This document shows positions 34,401-46,400 of a stretch of DNA of 64,000 nt, piece by piece. Source of the DNA: Holothuria scabra (taxonomy: Eukaryota; Echinodermata; Holothuroidea; Aspidochirotida; Holothuriidae); assembly GCA_037179385.1 (NCBI GenBank), contig CM074189.1, positions 27,031,648 through 27,095,647 on the forward strand, given 5' to 3'. The stretch's first letter is position 1. Every line of letters begins with the position of its first letter. The notes beneath the pieces were generated by a model. That model was given only the letters and a program-made list of their open reading frames with translations. It was not told the origin of the DNA and did no database searches. The position numbers were made by a program, and so were the translations under genes.

Positions 34401-37400
34401 TTTTCACATGTTAAGATTAATTTTTTTGCTTAATCTTCCCCCTTAAGTTTTTTGAAGACACATCGATCTCTGACTATTTAACAGCTAAATTGATTTGCTG
34501 GTCCTGAATGGTAAGTATTTTAAATGCTGGAAATTTTATTTTTTTCGTATGAAACACTTCGCCTGTGCCAAAATGATAACATCAACTGATCCCGTTTTCA
34601 ATTGTTTTTTCTACATATCTGAAAATGCAGTACAACAGTGGTGCAGTCCAATGGAATATTTTGGGAGCCTTTCCAGTCCCAAACGTTTTCAGGTATTTAC
34701 TTTCATTCTAAACTGTTGGCAATTTAAAAGAGTGATTTTTATCTGATTGTTATTTTTAAGATATACTTTCATTACCAGTGAAATAAGTTTCAACGTTATC
34801 GAATTTTTAAATGTAAAATTGATTATTTGGTTTCTCGTCGATTTTTTGCCTAGTAACCGAATATTAAATATGTGATCGTTTGGGTAACTAGTCGATTGAT
34901 CATAAAATATCTAATCGATTGCTTGGCTGCTAAAAGTTCTGTTTGCAAATCGGTTATACCATGGCTATTTAAAGGCTGAGGAAGATTTTTATGGTGACAA
35001 AAACTCAACTATTTCCTGTTCTATGGGTGGCACCAGAAATTGTCAAGGGGGGGGGGGGAGTACACACGACAATCAGAAACCGCCAAACCGTGTGTCGTAA
35101 GTCTTGCCATTGCAGAGCATATATTCCATGAATGATCTGTACATGCACAGCATCTTGACTTCAACATACGCAGACTAGTTTACTCATTTTTCGAAGCGTA
35201 ACACAAATTACGTTATGGCACGGATATAACAGACATAGGCGTCCGCATAACATTTTTACAAGGCATTCATGGATGATTGAATTGTGTACACTATCTAAGC
35301 GGAGCGCCAAGATCAGTTTGCGCGGAGCGTACAAGAAAATTTGGGGTCTTACAACCCCCCCCCCCCCAGATGGCCGGAAACGACACTTGGCGATTGTTAT
35401 AAGCTGCATATACCCAGCCCTGAAACAGGATTTTCATGTCACTAATTTTAGATTTTTAGAATTTTCAATGTAAAAAATTGTTGAAGGGAAAACTGCCTCT
35501 CGGTTACGGCCTCGCACGCCTGTGCACCTTGTATATCCCAGTTACATCCGCGCGTCGCCACTTGAGATCAGCACGGGACCAAACCAAGACCAACGCATTC
35601 ATCAATAGTCGGATGCCATATGCACACTACATACCTGATAACTAGTACAATTTTAGCATAGTTTTTACCATTAAAAGTTTCCAATAGATATCACGAATGA
35701 TGGTCCCCAAAATAACGATTTCACTAATTCAGCATACCATCTTCTCTTTTGCTATTCCTTGTCAAATGGCCGCATATTTCAGTAGAAACTGGCGCTGTGA
35801 GTGAAGATATTTTGATGATTTTTCAAAAAAAAATTATTTTAATTTTTAATTAATTTTTTCACAAGTTTAATTTTCCAGGGAAAGCCCATGCTAACAGAGT
35901 CGTTGTCTAAAAACTTCAATAAAAAAGTGCTAGTGGCTCAATCTTGCAAAATAGAATAAATTGATACTTCCTTTCGCTCCAATACCTCGTATGTACAAGA
36001 TAACTTTGTTCCCACGGTCTCTAAATGCGAGGGTGCCCGGTCAAGACCGACGTTGACGTCATCACAGAGGCTTAGCGGACCGAGGCGATAGCCGAGGTCC
36101 CCTGGGACAACCGTCCTTACCGTATAAAGCCAAACTTGCAATTTTAAGTTACGTAGCCATTCTTGATATGGTTTAATGGATTTGATAACTAGAATCTTTC
36201 AGAATGTAATGTCTCCATAGTTTGCGTTGCCGAACTTTTCGACGGTTTGTTTTATATAATTGTCTTTTTTTTAAATACAGAAGTAGTCGGCCCGACCAAT
36301 ATCAGTTTTACAAGGATGAGTATATTACTATACTTGAAATGATTTCTTTCCCTTCCATTGATGATCGTGTCACATTCTGTCTTTACATTTTAGCACCAGC
36401 CATCATCTGCCCAGCTGATATCACTTTCAAAGTTGAGGTCGGAGAAGTTACAGGCACCGTTAGCTTTCCTGTCCCTGTCTGTATCGACGCAGATGAGGTG
36501 GAAACGTTTCTTGCTTCGTGCAAACCAATGAGCGACTCTGACTTTCCTCTTGGTACTAACCTAGTGAAGTGTAGCTGTGGTGTTCTCTCTGGATCGACAA
36601 ATATCTGTTCGTTTACTGTAACTGTCCTTGGTACGTTCAAATCAATTCCTTGCCCGTAAAAACTCTCTAGTTTACAGTTAAGACCAATGGTATTGTATTT
36701 GTTGTTGTTGTTGTTTATTTCAACTGTACTACATATAAACGTACATTATCATTACTATTATAATACAATACGTAATAATAATTACAAGAAACGTGAGTAT
36801 GAAGAAAGTAGAAAAGGAACCAGATGAAGCTTGCAAGCTTTTCTAGTCTGGCCCTAATAACTGAGATGTTCTTAATTGATTACACAACTAGAATATATAA
36901 ATACGAATATGACTCCTATAACATTTACATGATTGTATATAAGAATTGCTGCTAGTTTGATGCTTACTTTTAGCCAGATTTTAATCATGCTAGGAAAAGC
37001 CCCTTAGCTACTTTTCAAATTTGGTACCTGCCATAGCAGGCACATGGCAGGAAAGATGGATTAAGTCAATTTCAATAGAGTATTGTGTGTGTGCATTGAT
37101 CCATGAAACTACTCAGGAAATGTCCAGTGACCAGCACAACAGAGGCATTGTGTTCCTATTCTTCTATGACACTGTATACAAAAGCAGTGAAAGCTCTCAG
37201 GATTTATTTTTTTTCTGCTTGGGTACTTCAGTTTTTGCAAATGAGCTAAGGGGAGTTTCCTCTCATGATTATTTATTTATTTGATTATTCATTTATTCAT
37301 TTTTAGCCAGGTAAGATTAATTATCCACGTACAATAACAAAAAAGATTTCTTTGAATACTTCTTGAATAGATTAATGTTAGGGGCATTTCTTATGCTACT

Positions 37401-40400
37401 GTCAAGAGAGTTCCAGAGAGATACCCCGCTACTTCTTACGTGAGAATGCGCAAACATTGTCCTAGTATATGGCTGGAGAAGATTATCTCTTCTTCGTGTT
37501 GGATAGTTGTGATGACAACAATTAAGATTGAAAAAGGAATGGAAATCAGGAGGGAGTTGACCGCTGTTGTGCCTATACAAAAGAACGCCTAACTGGTAAT
37601 TGTAGTGGTCCTTTAGAGTTAGAATATTATAATGGTGAAAAAGTGGAAAAGAATGAGTGTATGGTGAAGCTTGTAACATAGTTCGTACAGCCCGCTTTTG
37701 AAGAATAAGAAGCTTGTCTGTATATGTTGGCAAGGCATTACCCCATAATAAAATACTATAAGTAAGGTGTGGTAAAATTAATGCATTATAGATAGTTAAT
37801 AAGGAACAACTAGGAATATAATGTTTTAGTCTATTCATAACACCTACGATTTTAGAAACGGATTTAGTAACGTTGTGAATGTGATTATGTCATGTTAGTT
37901 TATTATCAATTGTAACCCCTAAAAACGTAGTAGAATTTTTCACTACTTATGATGGTGTTCTTAAAATTTATAGTAAAACGTGCAGTGTCACCTTTCATAT
38001 TATTAAAAACCAATAATCTAGTTTTACTTATATTTAAAGATAACTTGTTTGACGCTAACCATTCAGAAACATTTTTTGACTCTGAAGATACAACTTGGAG
38101 GGCTCGATTGACATCAGGATGATGATTATAAACAGTTGTGTCATCGGCTAATAACATAAACTTCAGTAATTTTGACGACTTATACATATCATTGATATAT
38201 AATATAAAAAGAAGACCCTCTTGTTTAAAGGTAAAGACGCCTAACCATTCACTTGAAAACTTTAAATTGTACATGTGCAATGATAGTTCTTTATTTTATA
38301 CCTCAGAACCGATCAATGGTTGGTTGCACGTGATATTACTAACAAGCAACACGAACTTACACACAAAGGACGAAGGAAGACAGAAAGATGTTCTTACTGC
38401 TAGAAGATTAAATATATGAAAGATTTACGGTCAAATCAAGTTTTGATTTATTAGGAAGGTATTACTTCCGAACATTCTGGTGATATTAAGTAGTTCTCAA
38501 GATAATTATGCGTAGGGTAAGGTTGTTACATTTTCATCTGTAACAGTGTACTTGAAGGAAGCATATTTGACATCATATCATCGAATTAAAGGACAGCCTT
38601 CTGTTTTCTGTTCAAAATGTGCAACCAATTTTATCCTTAACAACAGGGGCGTAGCCAGGATTTTCTTGTGGAGGGGCAAAGTCGGCTCATCGTCCCCAGT
38701 CTTGACCGACAGGACTATGTAAGCGGCGCCAGTGGCCGAGGAAGGAAATTCAGTCAGAAGGGGCAAGAATGGTCTGTAGGGGCGCTTCAAAGTTTGAAGG
38801 TCAAGAATATTTGGTCAAAGAGGGAGAAAATCGGCTGTAGGGGCCCTTTTATGTTGGTAGATACATATGCTTCAATACGGTAAAAAGAGTAAGAAGGGCG
38901 CCGACAGGCAATTTGAGGTCGTCAAAGGGGGCGACCGGGACTCTGACTATATAGCAGCTCAGTCACTGAGCGGAGCGCCACCATCAGTTGGCGCGGAGCG
39001 TGCAAGAAAATTTGTGGCTTCAAAAACCCCTCAGATAGCGGGAAACGATACATCCCGAGTTTTTTGCTGCATGTACCCAGCCTGGAAATATGGATCTCAT
39101 TTCTGCAATTTCTCAATTAATGCAAAAAAGAAAAAATCTTTGAAAAATATTTATATTTGTTTCTAAGCGGAGCTCCACCAACGATTGGCCCGGAGCGTAC
39201 CAGGAAATTTTTGGCTTTGCAAACCCCTCAGATCGCCTGAAACGGCAATTCCCGAGTGTTCTAAGCAAGAATATGTTCAGCCACACTTCGAAATTCTCCC
39301 CGCTTCTTAATTGGAGCACTTGACAAATATTGAGGGGCTGAACATACCTTTAGCCCCTTTTTTCATTTTTCATCGCCGCCACTGGAGTTCGGCATTTACT
39401 TTAGGGCGCGAAGCGCACAATCGAGAAGCCGAGCGACCGAATAGGGAGAGGGTGTGGCTCTACCCCTCCTACCCCAAGGAGTTTTTGCAATTTTACATCA
39501 AAATTGAGCAATCTGGTTAATACCTAAGCTGGAATTTTTGGACATTTTCAATCCTGTATCAATGCTTTCCATATTCCCTCGAGAGTTAGTGTGTGGCTGT
39601 ATGAGGGTTACTGTACGAGTCAATGGGGTCCTAGGGAATTGGGTTGCACTGAAACAAAACAGCTATTCATACGGCTTACATTGGCTGAACCACCGGAATT
39701 GACATTTTGCCCCGAAAAACGCCTAAACTCCATATAAATAAAAACAATAAGAAATTTAGGTCTGGGCCGGAGTTAGTGCGAACCCCCTGAACCTCCTTGC
39801 TGCGGGCCTGTCTCCCGAGATGTCCCCTCCCCTTCTGGAATTTTTTGCTGTCTCGAAGAGCTTAGATACAGTATAGTGCTGTATTTTGTTCTTTTTACAC
39901 GAGATTTCAGTGTTCTCCACAGGGGGTTTTAGAGGGGCGAGAGGCCCTCCTAGTGAAATTGGTCGCCCCTCCAAAATAGTTGCCGCCCTCCAAAAAATGC
40001 AGCTCCCATTTTTAGTTCATTGCTTCATTATACATATACAAATCAAGAAGTATGAAGGAAAACTTTCTCTTCCCTCCAGGCTTGGCGCCAGGATTTTCCC
40101 GACGAAGGGCCACTCTCCGAACGGAGGAGGGGTAGGGTGGGTAGCGACCTCAAGCCCCGACAGCCAGGATGCCGTCGATGAGTTGATGAGGGAGATTTGA
40201 AGAAAACGTGTGCACTATAACTGTCATTGCCAGTCATATACGACATAAAATTTGTATTATGTTGAGGAAATATTTCCGCACTGATTTAACCGTGGAAAAG
40301 CGGGCGAGAATTTTTTTGGGGGTTAGCCTACACTAAAAAGAATCTGTACTTATTTAAAGCCTATATAGGAAATTGACCCGGCATTTGGGCCCTTCCGGGT

Positions 40401-43400
40401 ACAACTTATATTGTACTTCCCTGTTCGAGTCCGTATCGCACGACTGACACAAGAGATTATTAACTAAGTTTAGCGAAATGTGATGAAATTCCCGACATGT
40501 ACATCAATCCATTTATTGTATACTACTTATTAATTTACTTGAAAAGATAAGAAGGGTTTGTGCTCTAGGTAACGGAACTGGGGAAGAGTGGTCAAAGCGT
40601 ACCGAACATTTTGGGTTTTATCCCAGATATAACTCTTTTGAAAGCCAAAATAACTAAACCGACCATGGGAAGGCGACAGTTTATTCCCGACAGGGGGGCG
40701 GGCCATGCCAGCCAACACAAGTTCCGACAGCCCCTATGTCGAGGGGGTGGGTGGTGAGAAGGGGATATGAAGGAGACTAACTATCCCATACCATTGCAGC
40801 CTAGGGCACATTTTGCACAATATCACTTAATATTTTAAGAGCCGAGTTGTGCACTGATAGTGTTCTTTTGAGTCTGAATCGTGAAATTGCAAAGCGCGCG
40901 AAGCGCGCGAAAACTTTTAGTAGGCTTACAAAAGTAACATGGCCTATGAAATCATTAAGAACAAAAAGAAAAAAAAAATAGAATCTGCAGGGGTTGTAGA
41001 CCGTATCGGGGATAACATACATTGTGTCCAAACCACCTGGAATACCCGATAAAATAGCCGAACTATGCTCCGTGAGTTGCTCACCAACTGACCTATCGCA
41101 TGACACACGCAAGAGAACAGCAACTAGGCTTTGTGATATGGGATGAAATTTGCGACCCCTACATAACCTGTGTACTCTGCCTATCTGTCACTTGATAAGG
41201 TTGACAGGACTTACTCTCTAGATATGTGGAATGGAAGTATTGAAAAAAACTAGAGTGAATCTACAGCGCGCGTAGGGGGCCGAAAATTTTGGGTTTTTAT
41301 TAGGGAAATTGTCCCTTGAGAGCAAAAAAGAGGTAAACCATCGGGGAAACTAGTCGCCGTCAGGGACTGCATACTTTATCGTAACTACTAAGAGCCCCCC
41401 TCCCGCTGGCTACGCTAGTCCATGTTGTTGGACTAAGATTGCATTAGTGGCATGAGACCTTGGCAACCTGTGAATTTTCCAAGGGGGGATGATAACATCC
41501 CTAATAACTTTAAGATCAGCATATTAGACTAAAAGGCTACAGAAAATCCTTATCAATGTGAGAAAGTGATATAAACTTTACTACCCTCAAGATAACCCTT
41601 ATGCCCAACTCTAGCCACTATATTTGCCATTTATCTAGAGATACACATGGTCGATTTGAATGACAGTTTCACCAAATTGTGTTACTGCAGTTCCTCTTTC
41701 ACAAAGGAAATTTTAATTCTTGCTTTAATTTCTCCTTCAAAAAACTTCAGCTAAAACAATTATTCTCTCCAAGTTTAACATCTGACAGGTAAAAAAAGAC
41801 GTTCGCAACCTGTCAGAGAGTTACCTGTTTAAAAAACAGCTACATTGAAAAAATGTATTCATTATTTTATGTTACTTCTAGTCGATCATTTTGAAAACAG
41901 ATTTTTTTTAAGAATGAAACGACTGTACATTTTAAAAGACGAAGAATTTCAAACATCAAATTTCTGTACGGAAAATGAAACTAATAGCCTACTGTTCCAG
42001 GGGCCCCTGTGTTAAAACGTAAGACGCCTATGCCGATTACTTTATGATATCAGTTGACTAAATCAAGGAGGGAAACACAAAAGTAACAACTTTTCACGTC
42101 TGCTATGAATAGGTTCAGTGAATTTTGACTGAATCTGCAGAGTTGGTATTCAACGAAAATGTCGTTTTCGTGACTCCTTGCAGGCGAGAAGAGTGTACGA
42201 TATTTTATGTGAGGGTGTGTGTGTTAGTGTTTTTGGCACTATGCGTGTAAACATGATATCTAAAAGGTTTAAATAACCAACAATTTTGATGTATAGGCTT
42301 TTCATTTTGTGATGGAGAACGTTATCATGTTTAAGAAGTGATCAACTGTCATTTGATGTTCTCAGTGATACAAAACCGAAAACTTTGCTCCTGCGACGTG
42401 TCAACTTGAGATGACCGACACTTTTCATGTTTGATAGGCCCTATAAAAATTCGTCATGGTAAAGGAAAGTCACCATGGCATTTCAGGTCAGAATTGGAAA
42501 CGAAAACCTCATAAACGGTCGATTGACCAATGTCTCAAAGAAGAAATGACGGTGCTTACGGTTACGTTATAGTTATGGGATGTTAAGGAGGAGAATATTG
42601 TATTAGTTTTGTTAAAGGCCAAAGGTCACCAAAGGTTACTCATGAAAACTATGAAAACCTTGCAAATGGCTTGTAAAAGGTCATCTCTGGTCACTGTGGG
42701 TCAAATCCTGAAACTCCGTTTGACAAATAATACCCAGGTAGGATATTGCATTTGATGGGCTTTATTAGATTTATTATGCAAAATGTTAGAAAGTTGAACC
42801 ATATTGTTTTTCCTACGGTGAGTGTTCAGGTACATAAAGTTCACTTTCCCTAGCACTTGAGTAACCGAAGGGAGGCACTGCTGTATAGTGGCGGATCCAG
42901 GAATTTGCGGTGGGGGAGTCTGCATGTGGATGGAACATCAAATGTACACTGAGCACCATATATATGGATGTTGTTTGGTCTCCAATGCCTATTAGAATTC
43001 AGGAAATGGGAAATGGGGTGGTAGGCAGGCATTCAAATTTTACCCTATATTTAAGTGTGATTAGCACTCTACTAGGGGTGAAATTTGCAGCGCGCTGAAA
43101 TTTTCGCACTTTTCCAAATATGAATCTTGCATTATGAAAAAGTTTGGATGCTCGGTTTCCTGCAAAGGAATTTTAACAGTTGGGGGATTACTGAAGAATT
43201 TCTGAAGAATTTACATTTTCTATCGGCAAATCTGAGGTTGGGCGGCGACCAAAGATCGTTGTTACGACATAATGTTTTCCAACGCCTACGTAATGAGGCT
43301 CTCCGACGAAATGTTTTGAGTTTATAATGGAGAAAGTATGGAATTTTATGAAAGAAAATTTATGAAAATAGCACTGTTTATAGTTAACGGCGTCACTTCG

Positions 43401-46400
43401 TAATCTGGTGTCACAAGTGTAGCTAATTTCCAATTTTGTCACTTCCAGAGTTGGGAAAAGTTTACCAAAGTGAAGATATGAGCGAGCACTTCTGCTAAGG
43501 AATTGCACTTTGCGGCGCGCAAAGCGTGCTGAAAATTTTGCTTTTCTGAATCAAATAATGACGAATATGGAGCTTTTATTAGAGAGAATTGATTGGGAAT
43601 TTCGTTATTTCATGAGTTGTCAAAACCACACAGTAGACTGGTCTAACAATTGGCAAATGTCCGAATTCTTCATCTTCAGAGCCCCCTGCCCCTCCTGGGT
43701 GTCTAAGAAAAAGTGGCCGAGATGCAACACGGTGCTAAATGTTTCAATATTTTGAGCCACTATGAAACTCCCACGCTTTCAAAACATGGTCTTGAAAGTG
43801 TGCGGGTAATTATTCCATTAACGGACTATGCGGTCAATGTGAATTTAAATCCAGATCTATACCGTTACACGGTTTTAGGCTATGTCATGTGTAAACTGTA
43901 CGTAGTGTCATGTAGTATGGTGCACCCTCCATGACCTTTAACAGGAACGCCATCTTGTTGTTTAAGGGCAACTCTCACTTCTTTTTGTCCTACCTGTCTC
44001 AGGGTCCTTCCTGTTTCCCGTCACTTGTTACCGGTGAATATGACAAACTACCTCGCCCGTATTTTCAAGGTGTGGCCAATGTCACCCTCTGTGGCCTCCT
44101 CACTGATCATTTTTTAGAACAGCACATTCCTTAATATTTATTTAATTTGGTGCGTCACAACTTTTAACCAATCAGGGGACTGACTGTGCTCCGATCTCCC
44201 CGAGACATGAAAGCTCCGAGCTTGCATGCTTTTGTCACACTCATACACTGCTGCAGCAGATCTCAGACGACGAGCACCTGAGGCAATCTGTATATAATTA
44301 TATTTTAATATTTTTTTTTTGCCGGCTGTTAATCGAATGGAATAAAACCGTCAATCATCTTTAATCAGTACTAATTCTTCTTCTCATATATTTATCCATA
44401 TCTCAACTCGTATCGCCTACACACTCTTCTTATCAACGATTGGCCCATTATCCGACGGTAGTCGTAGCCCCACCCATTGACATAGACACACATGCAATGT
44501 CACAAACAGCGTTGCCAACGGCAGTTGGCGGAAAACGCTAGATTTATCATTCGTCATTGCGCTATGTCTAAACAAAACGGGAATTTACCAAATGGTACGG
44601 AAGTTAGATACATTATTATTTACATTTTTCCCTTTTTTGTGAAGAATATGACACAAAAATACGGTATTCAAATAATGTTAAAACGATATTACTGCATTTT
44701 TAAAATGTAATTAGGCCTAGGCTACAATTAGCCTGGCTATTTTTACAATTTTTACCATCCCGGTGGGGGGGGGGGTATGCATACCCACCAACCCCCCCCC
44801 CCCCCCATGGATCCGCCACTGCTGCTGTACCATCCTATCCCTCAGAATTTTAGTTCCTTAAAATGTCTTAAAAATTAACAACATTTCAAATTAAAGGGAA
44901 CCTACATGGTGCGCATTTTACATAAAGACTCCAAAATATCAATGAGGAGGTTGATACCTCCCTTAAACCCCGGGCCAATGGAGGCAGGGAGAAGACTGCC
45001 TTCTGAATTCTCGCAGGATCTGAATTTCTGCAGAGGTTTAAAATAACATTTGACACCATTCAATTCTTAAGCAATCTATCATGCTTTCAATCACTAAAGA
45101 ATTTTCTGCGTGCCTGAAGTCTTTCCAGAATAATAATTAAAATAATAACAGTAACAGAACATTATTGTTAATTTAAAATTTCCATGAAATGTTCCAGAAC
45201 AATATGTAACTTGGCAACACATACTTATAAGTCTTATAAGTCAATTAGAAGTGCCTCTGTTTCACTTTAAAAATTGGACATGGTTTTGCCCTATACGGTA
45301 AAATACCGTTCCTGCGGTAGTTGTAAAATGTTGTGGGATGGTTTTAACGAGGGAGGTTACACAGCTGCCTGCTATAAGATAGCACACTCAAGCAGACAGG
45401 AGAGTATTCAGGTATATGAAGCACTTAACCTTTTGGCAGGAAAAGTTGTAGTGGTAGGCTACATGTCATCTGGTACATTTGGGATCGCATTGCAATTTGA
45501 TTATTTCTTTTAGAAGTGAAAATAATTATATTTAAGACAAAAATCAAAGTAATGACTGCTTAGAGTAAACACCTCCCTGTGAAAAGTCTGGAACATGCTT
45601 TTTGGGGAATCTGGAAGGTGGCGATTATTCAATTTTTCCGTACGCTTCGCGCCAACTATCGTGGTGCTCCGTTAAGATTTTCAATTAAATGATTGTATAC
45701 TTTTGGCAGAGCATCCTATGCCTTTAACTAACAGCGTTGTTCACATCTCATGTTCGCAACTTTGCTGCCATGAAAATACAATAAGAGGAGATTAGCAAAT
45801 TATGTTTTTGACCAGTAAACCCACACGCATCTCTCTCGTCTTAGCCAATCATTCACATTAATCCAATTCCTTAAATAGCAAATGTTTCTTTACCTGTTTA
45901 AAGCAGGGGTACTGGAAGAATAATCAAATGTAAAGTTAAAGGTGATTCAGGCTTATCTCATAAAATTTTCGATCGTTACACTACTTTTCTCCTTTATTTC
46001 AAGCTGAAATCAATATTTCACCACACGTGTGTGTGTGGGGGGGGGGGGGAGGGGGCTTACACACGCCTGGGAAATGCCATGCTATCTGAGGTGTCGCGAC
46101 CTGTCAGAATTTTCTGCACTCTCCGCTCAAATCAATGGTGAAGTTCCGTTCAGAAGAACGTCAGCCTTCACTGTAATAAATGGCTCAAAATCTCTGTTAA
46201 TATTCAGAACAAAATATAAAGGTGAACATAAAAGTTACACAAAAAGTTCTGGTAAAAAAGATTTCAGAACTTTTCTGTAAACCTTATTTATCTCTCTTTT
46301 TTGTTGCTCTGTGGATCTACCGTAACTTTTAACGGGTTGTCCTCCAAGACTTATCCGGCCAGGCTTCAAATCTCTAATGTTTCACGTGTGTTCCCTTGCT

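Larger units (their letters stand above)
33528..34630. other. Intron 2 with dispersed repeats
   Basis: A G-run at 33773-33786, one copy of the 220-bp family (33905-34140), and next to it one copy of the AATGTGAGRAAG family (34160-34400). Confidence 0.6.

Noticed and set aside
45274..45513. Cysteine-containing 79-codon frame as an extra exon in intron 4
   Set aside because: No HYR or other domain, no acceptor in the expected phase, and exons 4 and 5 already join in phase.
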